In this document: positions 15,140 to 23,632 of the stretch, piece after piece
How positions within the stretch are numbered: position 1 is the stretch's first letter
How the letters are laid out: each line of letters begins with the position of its first letter
Source of the DNA: Rhodanobacteraceae bacterium
GTDB lineage: Bacteria; Pseudomonadota; Gammaproteobacteria; Xanthomonadales; Rhodanobacteraceae
Assembly: GCA_003142815.1 (NCBI GenBank)
Contig: PLNP01000009.1
Location: 1-36,895 of the forward strand
Length of the DNA stretch: 36,895 nt
Direction: 5' to 3'
Translations under genes and position numbers: made by a program
The notes under the pieces: model-generated
The model's input: only the letters and a program-made list of their open reading frames with translations
Databases searched by the model: none
What the model was told of the DNA's origin: nothing

Positions 15140-16195
15140 ATGACTATTTCTTCACAGCATCCGCTCGATGCGCGCGCCCGCCAATTGCTGCGCACGCTGA
15201 TCGCGCGCTACATCGCGGAGGGCCAGCCGATTGGCTCGCGCACGCTGGCGAAAGCGTCGGGGTTGGACGTGAGTCCGGCGACGATCCGCAACATCATGTC
15301 CGACCTGGAAGAGTTCGGCCTGGTTGCCGCACCGCACATCTCGGCCGGGCGTGTGCCGACTTCGCAGGGGTACCGCGTTTTCGTCGACAGCCTGATCGAG
15401 ATGCAGCCGCTCGGCGAACCGGAGCTTGAGCAGTTGCGCCGCGAGCTGCCGACCGACGCGTCGACGCCGGATTTGCTCGGCAGCGCGACCTCGCTGTTGT
15501 CGGAAATGACCCGCTTTGTTGGCGTGGTCAGTATGCCGAACCGCGAGGAGTTTCCGTTCCGCCATATCGATTTCCTGTCGCTCGACGGCAGTCGCGTATT
15601 GGTCATTCTCGTTTTCACCGACGGCCAGGTGCAGAACCGCGTGATCGCGACCCAGCGCATCTATGGCGCCGGCGAGCTGGAGCAAATCGCCAACTATCTG
15701 AACGCGCATTTTGGCGGCCTGCGCATCGATGAAATCCGGGTGCGCCTGCTGCGCGAAATGCAGGAGGAAGGCGCGCGCCTGAACACGCTGCTCACGGCCG
15801 CGATCGAGGTCGCGCAAGCCGCGTTCCAGGGCAGCGCCGGCAGCGACATGCTGGTCGCCGGCCAAACCAATCTGATGGGCAAGCAGGACGGTTCCGGCGT
15901 GGATCGCCTGCGCGAACTGTTCGAGGCGTTCCAGCGCAAGCGCGATCTGTTGCAACTGCTCGAACGCTGTTCGCATGCCGAGGGCGTGCGCCTGTTCATC
16001 GGCGACGAATCGGGCTTTGCGGCGCTGGACACCTACAGTCTGGTCACGGCGCCTTACGGCGTTGGCGGGCGCGTGCTCGGTGTGCTCGGCGTGATCGGAC
16101 CGACCCGAATGGCCTACGAACGGGTTATCCCAGTCGTGCAGGCGACCGCACAGATTATCTCAGGTGCCTTGAAGCGGGCCCAGCCGACCCTATAA
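15140..16195 (+). CDS. hrcA: heat-inducible transcription repressor HrcA
   Basis: HrcA represses chaperone operons by binding CIRCE and needs GroE to fold. The product is 351 residues, a usual length. The N-terminal winged helix contains LLRTLIARYIAEGQPIGSRT, LDVSPATIRNIMSDLEE and FGLVAAPHISAGRVPTSQGY, all characteristic. Central and C-terminal parts contain GLRIDEIRVRLLREM, FIGDESGF and GVLGVIGPTRMAYERVIPVV. The ATG at 15140 follows a CGGATCTCG stretch without a strong binding site. It heads the hrcA-grpE-dnaK-dnaJ block. Its own candidate operator lies upstream at 14893, which suggests autoregulation. Confidence 0.96.
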   Translation: MTISSQHPLDARARQLLRTLIARYIAEGQPIGSRTLAKASGLDVSPATIRNIMSDLEEFGLVAAPHISAGRVPTSQGYRVFVDSLIEMQPLGEPELEQLRRELPTDASTPDLLGSATSLLSEMTRFVGVVSMPNREEFPFRHIDFLSLDGSRVLVILVFTDGQVQNRVIATQRIYGAGELEQIANYLNAHFGGLRIDEIRVRLLREMQEEGARLNTLLTAAIEVAQAAFQGSAGSDMLVAGQTNLMGKQDGSGVDRLRELFEAFQRKRDLLQLLERCSHAEGVRLFIGDESGFAALDTYSLVTAPYGVGGRVLGVLGVIGPTRMAYERVIPVVQATAQIISGALKRAQPTL

Positions 16196-16219
16196 ACCGG
16201 GCCGGGCGGATTGGAACCG

Positions 16220-16345
16220 GTCTGAAGTACCGTTCGCCCCCGGATCAGGTCCGGGGCAGGCTCTGAGGTATCGAAGGGCGAATACTCGCGGTCTCAAGAT
16301 TCGTAATCTCATTCATGTTTCGATACTCAGCACGAACGGCTTGGA
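16220..16345. repeat. dispersed 'TTCGATACCTCAGG' repeat, copy 3
   Basis: ACCGTTCGCCCCCGGATCAG near 16228, then CTCTGAGGTATCGAAGGGCG, then CATGTTTCGATACTCAGCAC and GAACGG. It is the inverted counterpart of the unit at 13132-13180 and fills most of the gap between hrcA and grpE. Confidence 0.65.
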
Positions 16346-16464
16346 TGTTTTTGAGACAGCATCAGGTCAGCATTGCGTCCTGCGACCGCTCGCCGACCAC
16401 ATTGGTGAAACACGATAAAAGCCCCGCCATCCGGCGGATAGCATGGTTTTGATGCGGAGGAGCG

Positions 16465-17001
16465 ATGGAAAATACCGATCCCAGAGCGGCAGACTCGAAA
16501 ACGGCGCAGCAGCCTGGCGATGTCGCCGAGGCAGCCGACAGCGAGCTCGAAACCCTATCGCGCCAACTGGCTGAGTTCGAAGCGAAGCTCGCCGAGATGC
16601 GCGACACCGTGTTGCGCGAGCGCGCCGAACTCGACAACCAGCGCAAACGTCTGCAGCGCGATCTGGAGCAGGCGCGCCGTTTCGCCAACGAGAAACTGCT
16701 GGCCGACCTGTTGCCGGTGCTCGACAATCTGGAGCGCGGCCTGGCGGCGGAAGGCAGCGACTATTCGGCGCTGCGCGGCGGCGTCGAACTGACCCAGCGC
16801 GAGCTGATCCGCGTCGCCGACGCGGGCGGTTTGAAGGCCGTCGGCGAAGTCGGCGAGTCGTTTGATCCGGAACGTCACCAGGCGATGAGCATGGTCGAGA
16901 GCGCCGAGCACGCGTCGGGCAGCGTCGTTGCGGTCATGCAGAAAGGCTACGTGTTGAACGATCGCCTGCTGCGTCCGGCGCTGGTGACCGTCGCCAAATA
17001 G
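16465..17001 (+). CDS. grpE: nucleotide exchange factor GrpE
   Basis: GrpE releases ADP from DnaK. The 178-residue product has an acidic N-terminus, then a long helix ([61 protein letters not shown]). The C-terminal beta domain contains [40 protein letters not shown] and PALVTVAK, the family signature. The ATG at 16465 has GGAGG eight bases upstream, a strong ribosome binding site. dnaK follows after 116 bases with its own sigma-32-like promoter. Confidence 0.96.
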   Translation: MENTDPRAADSKTAQQPGDVAEAADSELETLSRQLAEFEAKLAEMRDTVLRERAELDNQRKRLQRDLEQARRFANEKLLADLLPVLDNLERGLAAEGSDYSALRGGVELTQRELIRVADAGGLKAVGEVGESFDPERHQAMSMVESAEHASGSVVAVMQKGYVLNDRLLRPALVTVAK

Positions 17002-17032
17002 ACGGTTCACCAGCAAATGGGTCGCCCGAACG

Positions 17033-17060
17033 CTTGAAACACCGGCGCCGGCCCCCAGAT
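17033..17060 (+). promoter_or_regulatory. sigma-32 (heat-shock) promoter of dnaK
   Basis: CTTGAA (17033-17038), 14 bases, CCCCAGAT (17053-17060). The -35 half is a perfect match and the -10 half nearly matches CCCCATNT, with correct spacing. It lies 57 bases upstream of the dnaK ATG. Confidence 0.75.
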
Positions 17061-17117
17061 TTCGCGACAGTCACGGCCAACGAGGCCGAAACAAATTCAG
17101 AGCCGGAGAGTACAGAA

Positions 17118-19040
17118 ATGGGCAAGATCATCGGTATCGACCTCGGTACGACCAACTCGTGCGTGGCGATCATGGAAGGCAACACGGCACGCGTGATCGA
17201 GAATTCCGAGGGCGATCGCACAACGCCGTCGGTGGTCGCGTTCAAGGACAACGAAGTCGTGGTTGGCACGACCGCCAAACGCCAGGCGGTCACCAATCCG
17301 AAGAACACATTCTACGCGGTGAAGCGCCTGATCGGCCGCAAGTTCACCGACGCGGAAGTGCAGAAAGACATCGACATGGTGCCGTACAAGATCGTCGCGC
17401 ACGATAACGGCGATGCTTGGGTCGCGACTGCCGATGGCAAGGCCATGCCGCCACCGGAAGTCTCGGCGAAGGTGCTGATGAAGATGAAGAAGACCGCCGA
17501 GGACTTCCTCGGCGAACCGGTGACCGAGGCGGTCATCACGGTGCCCGCTTACTTCAACGACTCGCAGCGCCAGGCGACCAAGGACGCCGGCCGCATCGCG
17601 GGCCTCGAGGTCAAGCGCATCATCAACGAGCCGACCGCGGCTGCGCTCGCGTACGGGCTCGACAAGAAGGGTGTCGATCGCAAGATCGCGGTCTACGATC
17701 TCGGCGGCGGCACGTTCGACGTCTCGATCATCGAGATCGCCGAAGTCGACGGCGAAAAACAGTTCGAGGTGCTGGCGACGAACGGCGACACGTTCCTCGG
17801 CGGCGAGGACTTCGATAAGCGCGTCATCGACTATCTCGTCGAGGAATTCAAGAAGGACCAGGGTGTCGACCTGAAGAACGATCCGCTCGCGCTGCAGCGC
17901 CTGAAGGACGCCGCCGAGCGCGCCAAGATCGAGCTTTCCACTGCGCACCAGACCGAGGTGAACCTGCCGTACATCACCGCGGATGCGTCGGGCCCGAAGC
18001 ATCTCAACATCAAGCTGACCCGCGCCAAGCTCGAAGCGCTGGTCGACGACCTGATCAAGAAGACGATCGACCCGTGCCGCACCGCGCTCAACGATGCGGG
18101 CCTGAAGATTGCCGATGTCAGCGACGTGATTCTTGTCGGTGGTCAGACGCGCATGCCGAAGGTGCAGGAAGCGGTCAAGAATTTCTTCGGCAAGGAGCCG
18201 CGCAAAGACGTCAACCCGGACGAGGCCGTCGCGGTCGGCGCGGCGATCCAGGGCGGCGTGCTCGGCGGCACGGTCAAGGATGTGCTGCTGCTCGATGTGA
18301 CCCCGCTGTCGCTTGGTATCGAAACGCTCGGTGGTGTTTTCACGAAACTCATCGAGAAGAACACGACGATCCCGACCAAGGCGTCGCAGGTGTTCTCGAC
18401 CGCCGAGGACAACCAGAGCGCGGTCACCGTGCACGTGCTGCAGGGCGAGCGCGAGCAGGCGCGCTACAACAAATCGCTGGCGAAGTTCGACCTCGCCGGC
18501 ATCCAGCCTGCGGCGCGCGGCATGCCGCAGGTCGAGGTCACGTTCGACATCGATGCGAACGGCATCCTGCACGTCGGCGCGAAGGACAAGACGACCGGCA
18601 AGGAACAGCGCATCGAGATCAAGGCGGGCTCGGGCCTGTCCGAGGACGAAATCCAGCGCATGGTCCGCGACGCCGAAACCAACAAGGAAGAGGACAAGAA
18701 GTTCCACGAGCTGATCGGCGCGCGCAACAAGGCCGACCAGCTGGTCCATGCGACGCGCGCCGCGATCAAGGAGCACGGCGGCAAGGTGCCGGGCGACATC
18801 GGCCGTATCGAGGAAGCGCTGGCCGATCTCGAAAAGGTCATGAAGGGCGACGACCAGGCGCAGATTGAAACGCGCACGACAAAGCTCGAGGAAGTTGCGC
18901 AATCGCTGCACGCGGCCGCCGCGGCGGCGCCACCGGCAGGTCACGCCGAGGATGCGCAGGCGAACGCCGGCGGCTCGGCCAAGAGCGACGATGTCGTCGA
19001 CGCCGAGTTCACCGAGGTCAAGGACGACGGCAAGTCGTGA
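17118..19040 (+). CDS. dnaK: molecular chaperone DnaK (Hsp70)
   Basis: The main Hsp70 chaperone, working with DnaJ and GrpE in the cytoplasm. The product has 640 residues (E. coli 638). Starting at ATG 17118, the phosphate-1 motif is [50 protein letters not shown] (phosphate 2) and [15 protein letters not shown] follow. The linker [17 protein letters not shown] leads to the substrate-binding domain. The C-terminal tail ends [16 protein letters not shown], a variant of the EEVKD-type end. GGAG lies upstream of the ATG. The open frame begins further upstream but that part covers the promoter. A sigma-32-like promoter precedes it. A long antisense open frame over this gene is a codon-bias shadow. 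Confidence 0.98.
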   Translation: MGKIIGIDLGTTNSCVAIMEGNTARVIENSEGDRTTPSVVAFKDNEVVVGTTAKRQAVTNPKNTFYAVKRLIGRKFTDAEVQKDIDMVPYKIVAHDNGDAWVATADGKAMPPPEVSAKVLMKMKKTAEDFLGEPVTEAVITVPAYFNDSQRQATKDAGRIAGLEVKRIINEPTAAALAYGLDKKGVDRKIAVYDLGGGTFDVSIIEIAEVDGEKQFEVLATNGDTFLGGEDFDKRVIDYLVEEFKKDQGVDLKNDPLALQRLKDAAERAKIELSTAHQTEVNLPYITADASGPKHLNIKLTRAKLEALVDDLIKKTIDPCRTALNDAGLKIADVSDVILVGGQTRMPKVQEAVKNFFGKEPRKDVNPDEAVAVGAAIQGGVLGGTVKDVLLLDVTPLSLGIETLGGVFTKLIEKNTTIPTKASQVFSTAEDNQSAVTVHVLQGEREQARYNKSLAKFDLAGIQPAARGMPQVEVTFDIDANGILHVGAKDKTTGKEQRIEIKAGSGLSEDEIQRMVRDAETNKEEDKKFHELIGARNKADQLVHATRAAIKEHGGKVPGDIGRIEEALADLEKVMKGDDQAQIETRTTKLEEVAQSLHAAAAAAPPAGHAEDAQANAGGSAKSDDVVDAEFTEVKDDGKS

Positions 19041-19064
19041 GCCCAGGGGCACGTCGCGTTTAAG

Positions 19065-19097
19065 CCCTTCTCCCTTCGGCGACCGAAGGGAGAAGGG
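19065..19097 (+). terminator. hairpin after dnaK
   Basis: CCCTTCTCCCTTCGG (19065-19079), loop CGA, CCGAAGGGAGAAGGG (19083-19097): a perfect 15-base stem 24 bases after the dnaK stop. No T-tract follows, so it may act as a processing or attenuating hairpin that gives dnaJ less message than dnaK. Confidence 0.5.
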
Positions 19098-19131
19098 AAT
19101 GCGAACGGATCTGCATCGGACGATTTGAAAA

Positions 19132-19447
19132 ATGGACAAGGGGCGGTTCGAAGAGTTCAGCGATGGCGTGATCGCAGTGATCATCACGATCATGGTGCTG
19201 GAGATAAGGGCACCACATGCGCCCACTCTCGCCGCACTTTGCGAAGGGTGGCCGGTGTTCCTGAGCTACCTGCTGAGCTTCAGGGCGATGGGCCGCGCCG
19301 CAAAAAGGAAAATTTTCGATCGTGTTGTACGCGCTGGCGATTCCGCTGGCATTCCTCAATTCGTGGATCGGCTGCGTGTTCTACGTGGCGGTAGCAATGA
19401 TCTGGTTCGTGCCTGATCGACGCATGGAGAAGACCGTCACCCTATGA
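19132..19447 (+). pseudogene. TMEM175/DUF1211-family membrane protein, internally deleted
   Basis: The N-terminus MDKGRFEEFSDGVIAVIITI followed by MVLEIRAPH is the first transmembrane helix and FSD motif of bacterial TMEM175 potassium channels. It continues to FLSYLLSF (start of helix 2). About 100 residues expected next are missing. After a frame change the last helix is recognisable: VLYALAIPLAFLNSWIGCVF, then [19 protein letters not shown], ending at TGA 19445-19447. An internal deletion of roughly 300 bases with frame loss explains this. The gene sits between dnaK and dnaJ, normally adjacent, and its stop overlaps the dnaJ ATG. It looks like an inserted and then decayed gene. Confidence 0.75.
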
Positions 19448-20574
19448 TGAGCAAGCGCTGTTATTACGAAGTGCTCGGCGTTGCGCGTAGCGCGAACAAC
19501 GACGAACTCAAGAAATCGTTTCGTCGCCTGGCGATGAAATGCCATCCGGACCGCTGTCCGGACGACCCGGCCGCGCAGGACAAATTCAAGGAGGCCAAGG
19601 AGGCCTACGAGATTCTTTCCGACCAGCGCAAGCGCTCGATGTATGACCAGCACGGCCACGCCGCGTTCGAGCACGGCGGCGGCAACGGGACGGGTGGTTT
19701 CAACGGCGATGTCGGCGATATTTTTGGCGATATCTTCTCGGATATTTTCGGTGGCATGGGCGGTGGTCGCGCCCGTGCGCGCCGTGGCTCGGATCTGCGT
19801 TATCTGATCGAACTCGATCTCGAGGAAGCCGTATTCGGCATCGAGAGACAGATCGAAGTGCCGACCCTGGTCGAATGCGGCTCGTGCGGCGGCAGTGGCT
19901 CGCAAGGCGGCAAGACGTCCACTTGCGCGACCTGCCACGGACACGGTCGCGTGCGCATGCAGAATGGCATTTTCTCGATCCAGCAGGCGTGTCCGCATTG
20001 CGCCGGCACCGGCAAGGTCATCGCCAATCCGTGCCGCGAATGTAGCGGCGAAGGACGCGTGCACGACGAGCGCACGCTGTCGGTGAAGATCCCGGCCGGC
20101 GTCGACTCCGGCGATCGCATTCGTTTGACCGGCCAGGGCGAAGCCGGCCCCGGCGGAACCGCGCCCGGCGATCTTTACGTGGAAGTGCGCGTGCGCGAGC
20201 ATGCCATTTTCCAGCGCGACGGCGACGACCTGCACTGCGAGATTCCGATCCGGTTCGGTCAGGCCGCGCTCGGCGCCGACCTCAAGGTGCCGACCCTGGA
20301 TGGCGAGGCGCACATCACGATGCCGCCGGAAACCCAGACCGGCAAGTTGTTCCGGCTGCGTGGCAAGGGCGTCAAGTCCGTGCGCAGTGGCCGCACCGGC
20401 GACCTGCTGTGTCGCATCGTGATCGAGACACCGATCCGCCTCACCACCGAACAGCGCGACTTGCTGCACCAGTTCGACGCGACGTTCAGCGGTGAAGGCG
20501 CCGCCGCGCATTCGCCGCGCAACACGTCCTGGCTCGACGGCGTGAAGCGGTTCTGGGATCGCGTCACCGCGTAA
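19444..20574 (+). CDS. dnaJ: chaperone protein DnaJ
   Basis: Hsp40 co-chaperone that delivers substrates to DnaK and triggers its ATPase. The 376-residue product is a complete type I DnaJ. The J domain has [20 protein letters not shown] and [10 protein letters not shown] with the HPD triad. A Gly/Phe-rich stretch follows ([20 protein letters not shown]). The zinc region holds four CxxCxGxG-type modules: [24 protein letters not shown] and CRECSGEG. The C-terminal substrate-binding domain contains [20 protein letters not shown]. Two ATG codons in a row (19444, 19447) can serve as start; GGAGAAG lies upstream. It overlaps the stop of the decayed TMEM175 gene by four bases. Confidence 0.97.
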   Translation: MMSKRCYYEVLGVARSANNDELKKSFRRLAMKCHPDRCPDDPAAQDKFKEAKEAYEILSDQRKRSMYDQHGHAAFEHGGGNGTGGFNGDVGDIFGDIFSDIFGGMGGGRARARRGSDLRYLIELDLEEAVFGIERQIEVPTLVECGSCGGSGSQGGKTSTCATCHGHGRVRMQNGIFSIQQACPHCAGTGKVIANPCRECSGEGRVHDERTLSVKIPAGVDSGDRIRLTGQGEAGPGGTAPGDLYVEVRVREHAIFQRDGDDLHCEIPIRFGQAALGADLKVPTLDGEAHITMPPETQTGKLFRLRGKGVKSVRSGRTGDLLCRIVIETPIRLTTEQRDLLHQFDATFSGEGAAAHSPRNTSWLDGVKRFWDRVTA

Positions 20575-20662
20575 TCGAGCTGCACGGATTTTTCTTTCCG
20601 CGACTCGAAAACAGCGGGCCCGGACCCGCTACTATCGAACTCCGTTCCCGCGGAGCATCGCG

Positions 20663-21490
20663 ATGCGTCCATCGATTCTCGTTGCAGTTCACGGTGCCGC
20701 CGGCCGCATGGGCCAGGCGATCCTGCGCACGCTGATCGGGCGCGAAGATATCGAGCTGGTCGCTGCGCTGGTGCGATCCGGATCTGACCTCAGTGGCCGG
20801 CTGCTCGCTGCGACACTCGGCGCGCGCGCTCCGGCGATCGCTTACACATCCTCGTTGCGCGCCGACCTCATGCCGGCCGTATTGATCGACTTCAGCGTAG
20901 CCGCCGCGTTCGATCGGGCGCTCGCCTGCGCAGTGGACCGCAAGATGGCGTTTGTCAGCGGCACGACCGGGCTCACGGCGAAGCAGCGCGCTGCGCTCGA
21001 CAGCGCGGCGGCTTCGATAGCGGTCTTGTGGAGCGCGAATTTCAGCCTCGGGGTCGCGTTGCTTGCGCGTCTTGTCGCCGAGGCCGCGCGTTCGCTTCCG
21101 GACTGGGATTGCGAGATCGTCGAGGCGCACCACAACCGCAAGCAGGACGCGCCTTCCGGCACTGCGCTCGCGCTCGGACGTGAAGTCGCGTCGGCACGCG
21201 ATCAGGATTTCGATGCCGTCGCAAAATTTTCGCATGTTGGCGTGAACGCGCCGCGCGCTCCCGACAGCATCGGTTTTTCGGTCACCCGCGCAGGTGACAT
21301 CGTCGGCGAACACACGGTGATGTTCGCGACGCAGGGCGAACGCATCGAACTTGTCCACCGCGTAACCGATCGCGACATCTTCGCGCGCGGCGCGGTCGCA
21401 GCCGCGCACTGGATCGCCGCCCGGCCGCCAGGAAAGTATGCGCTGGCCGATGTGCTGGCCGGCGATCCCAGCCAGGTCAGCGACGCGTAG
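20663..21490 (+). CDS. dapB: 4-hydroxy-tetrahydrodipicolinate reductase
   Basis: DapB reduces hydroxy-tetrahydrodipicolinate in lysine and diaminopimelate synthesis. The 275-residue product (E. coli 273) begins with the dinucleotide-binding motif VAVHGAAGRMGQAILRTL. VLIDFSVAAAF and FVSGTTGL are the cofactor-loop regions. The signature CEIVEAHHNRKQDAPSGTAL carries the catalytic His pair and Lys. VGVNAPRAPDSIGFSVTRAGD, EHTVMFATQGERIELVH and DRDIFARGAVAAAHWI follow. The ATG at 20663 has GGAG seven bases upstream. It follows dnaJ after 88 bases, as in related genomes. Confidence 0.97.
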   Translation: MRPSILVAVHGAAGRMGQAILRTLIGREDIELVAALVRSGSDLSGRLLAATLGARAPAIAYTSSLRADLMPAVLIDFSVAAAFDRALACAVDRKMAFVSGTTGLTAKQRAALDSAAASIAVLWSANFSLGVALLARLVAEAARSLPDWDCEIVEAHHNRKQDAPSGTALALGREVASARDQDFDAVAKFSHVGVNAPRAPDSIGFSVTRAGDIVGEHTVMFATQGERIELVHRVTDRDIFARGAVAAAHWIAARPPGKYALADVLAGDPSQVSDA

Positions 21491-21530
21491 ACGCTCGCCG
21501 CGGGGCCGCATCTAGACACGGACGGCGCCC

Positions 21531-21555
21531 AAAAAAAGGGGCGCTTGCGCGCCCC
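21531..21555 (-). terminator. intrinsic terminator downstream of pstS
   Basis: Read leftwards: GGGGCGC, loop GCAA, GCGCCCC, then seven T. On the plus strand this is AAAAAAA (21531-21537), GGGGCGC, TTGC, GCGCCCC (21549-21555). It lies 200 bases after the pstS stop. The stretch 21556-21754 between shows no gene and would be a long 3' untranslated region. Confidence 0.7.
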
Positions 21556-21754
21556 AAGGAGAGTGAACTGAATGTTCTGATACAGGCTTGGAAATAAATC
21601 AGCGAGTTGCTTGGGCGTTGTCAGTCGAGATATTGGTTCGCGCGGAGGTCCTTCATTCTGCTCGCTATCTGTGGACCGTGCTGTTATCGAGGTCGAATCG
21701 GCTGTAGCGCGCCCAACCAGGCAGGATTCAGTGACGTATGACCCCTGCAATCAA

Positions 21755-22777
21755 TCAGCCTTTGAAGTCGGTCTTCCAGTAGTTCTCGATGCGGTCAACC
21801 AGAGGTTTCGGCAGCGGTACGTAGTCGAGCGACTCCGCTTGCTGCTGACCATGCTCGAACGACCACTTGAAGAACTCGAAGGTAGCCTTGGCGTGCTCAG
21901 CGTTCCTTGCCGTCTTGTAAAGAATCGCCCACGTCGTCGCGGTAATCGGCCATGCGTCCGGGCCCGGAGCATTGGTCATGATCAGGTTGAAATCTTTGGC
22001 GCTCTGCCAGTCTGCGGTCGCGGCGGCAGCGGCGAAGGCGGCGGCGGTCGGGCGCAGGAATTTACCGGCCGCGTTCTGCATCTGCGTATAGGTCATCTTG
22101 TTCTGCAGCGCATACGCATATTCGACGTAGCCGATCGCGTTCTTGGTCTGGTTGACGAACGCCGAAACGCCCTCGTTACCTTTGCCGCCGATTCCAACTG
22201 GCCACGGCACAGACGTGCCGAAGCTGACCTTTTCCTTCCACTGTGGATTGATCTTGGCCAGATAGTTGCTGAAATTGTAGGTCGTGCCTGAGCCGTCGGA
22301 ACGATGCACAACCGTGATCATCGCGTCTGGCAGCGTGATGCCGGGGTTGATCTGGACGATCGCCGCGTCATTCCACTTGGTTACTTTGCCGAGAAAGATG
22401 TCGCCCAGTAGCGGGCCGGTCAACTTCAACTCGCCCGGCTTGACACCCTCTACGTGGACGACCGGAACGATGCCGCCGATCACGACGGGGAATTGGCCCA
22501 AACCGGCCTTGTTCAAGTCATCTTCGCTGAGCGGCGCATCCGAGGCACCGAAATCGACGGTTGCCGCCTTGATCTGCGCGATGCCGCCGCCCGATCCGAT
22601 CGACTGATAGTTGATGCGGTTTCCGGTCTTCGCCGCGTAGGTAGCTGACCATTTGGACAGAACCGGGTACACGAACGTCGAACCGGCGCCCGTGATATCG
22701 ACCGCGTGGGCTGAGGTCGCGCCGATCAGACTCGCTAAGACCAATCCAGCGAGTAGCGCTTTCGCCGCATTGAACAT
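21755..22777 (-). CDS. pstS: phosphate-binding periplasmic protein PstS
   Basis: PstS is the periplasmic phosphate-binding part of the Pst ABC transporter. The 340-residue product has a signal peptide ending SAHA (about residue 25) before VDITGAGSTFVYPVLSKW. Phosphate ligands are in the GAGSTF, IGSGGGIAQI, DFGASDAPL and RSDGSGTTYNF segments, all as in E. coli PstS. Later landmarks: VPWPVGIGGKGNEGVSAFV, IGYVEYAYALQNKMTY, DAWPITATTWAILYK and LDYVPLPKPLV. AAGGGGG precedes the ATG at 22777; the longer frame adds a non-family leader. pstC, pstA and pstB do not follow, since dapB ends just downstream on the other strand. A TATAAA at 22813-22818 may be the -10; no convincing Pho box precedes it directly. 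Confidence 0.96.
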   Translation of the reverse strand: MFNAAKALLAGLVLASLIGATSAHAVDITGAGSTFVYPVLSKWSATYAAKTGNRINYQSIGSGGGIAQIKAATVDFGASDAPLSEDDLNKAGLGQFPVVIGGIVPVVHVEGVKPGELKLTGPLLGDIFLGKVTKWNDAAIVQINPGITLPDAMITVVHRSDGSGTTYNFSNYLAKINPQWKEKVSFGTSVPWPVGIGGKGNEGVSAFVNQTKNAIGYVEYAYALQNKMTYTQMQNAAGKFLRPTAAAFAAAAATADWQSAKDFNLIMTNAPGPDAWPITATTWAILYKTARNAEHAKATFEFFKWSFEHGQQQAESLDYVPLPKPLVDRIENYWKTDFKG

Positions 22778-22986
22778 GTTGCCCCCTTGTGCAGGCGGAA
22801 TGCCTGTCACCTTTTATAGACCCGACAAGTTACAGAACGATGGACCATATGTTACGACCTGATTTGCGCCATACCTCAGCCAGCGAAAACGGGAACGTCG
22901 CGTAGTTTGCGCTCCGGCCATGCCGGACACCGAGCGACGGCGACGAGCAAGCGCGGCACCAGGGCGACGAGTCGGAAACGCCGATT

Positions 22987-23006
22987 GTCCCCACCAGGGG
23001 ATTGAT
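22987..23006. repeat. 20-bp insertion E in the transposase
   Basis: Read with the transposase: ATCAATCCCCTGGTGGGGAC, between CGATTT and AATCGGCG, splitting the codons for RF-NRRF. The inner palindrome is TCCCC-TGGT-GGGGA. Confidence 0.8.
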
Positions 23007-23114
23007 AAATCGCCAAGCCGCTTCAGCGAGATAGCGATGAGCGTACTTGAAGAACTTGAAGGCGTGGTACGTGCCATCGAGCGCGCGCTTGACGTTGCTG
23101 AGCACGATGTTGAT

Positions 23115-23134
23115 GTCAATCCCCTTCATGGGAC
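23115..23134. repeat. 20-bp insertion D in the transposase
   Basis: Plus strand GTCAATCCCCTTCATGGGAC. Opposite in orientation to copies A, B and E. It splits the codons for GARWV-N-IVLSNVK, where removal of 20 bases restores the frame. Confidence 0.8.
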
Positions 23135-23367
23135 CCAGCGAGCGCCGTCGGCTCCCGTGGCCTGGCGACCGCCGCCGGCATCGATCACGGTGTGCGCATG
23201 ATCGAGCGGAACCACGGCACGGAAGGCGCCGAGACCGTCGCTGAAGACCTCCGCTTGCGGGTGCAGGCGTCGCTGCGCCCACTCGGTCAGGGCGTGCAGC
23301 GTGAAGGCGGCGACCGGCTCGATGACCGCACACCCGGGACGACCGGCGTCGTCCGTTTCCACCGCGA

Positions 23368-23387
23368 TCCCAAGAAGGGGACTGATG
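23368..23387. repeat. 20-bp insertion A in the transposase
   Basis: Plus strand TCCCAAGAAGGGGACTGATG. It lies between the codons for SENKRPFM and IAVETDDAG. The exact ends are ambiguous by a few bases. Confidence 0.8.
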
Positions 23388-23457
23388 TCATGAACGGCCG
23401 CTTGTTCTCCGAACCGCGGCCGGCCTTGCCGCCGTTGCATTCGCCGCCCAGATACGT

Positions 23458-23477
23458 GTCCCAAAAAGGGGACTGAT
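23458..23477. repeat. 20-bp insertion B in the transposase
   Basis: Plus strand GTCCCAAAAAGGGGACTGAT. It splits VQIDD from TYLGGECNGG. In the transposase sense it is flanked by GAC on both sides, so a 17-base unit with a 3-base duplication is equally possible. Confidence 0.85.
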
Positions 23478-23612
23478 GTCGTCGATCTGGACGAAGCCGG
23501 TCAATTGGCGCGCTGTTTCACGCATCGTCATCGCCTGCATGATCTTGTGCTTCAAGCGCCACGCCGTGCGCGAATGCACGCCCAGATGCCGCGACAATTC
23601 GAGCCCAGAGAC

Positions 23613-23632
23613 ATCAGTCCCCTTCTTGGGAC
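23613..23632. repeat. 20-bp insertion C in the transposase
   Basis: Plus strand ATCAGTCCCCTTCTTGGGAC, opposite in orientation to copies A, B and E. It splits LTHTKTNV from SGLELSRHLG. In the transposase sense it is flanked by GTC on both sides. Confidence 0.85.

Noticed and set aside
17097-19226. 709-residue open frame antisense to dnaK
   Set aside because: It mirrors dnaK codon use in GC-rich DNA, has no family likeness and crosses the promoter and the next pseudogene.
22819-22857. Pho box directly upstream of pstS
   Set aside because: Only one half-site-like CTGTAAC is visible before the TATAAA; the 11-base partner is missing.
22987-23632. Five 20-bp repeats considered as a CRISPR array
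   Set aside because: Spacing is irregular (about 75 to 235 bases), orientation is mixed, and the sequence between copies is continuous transposase coding sequence, not unique spacers.
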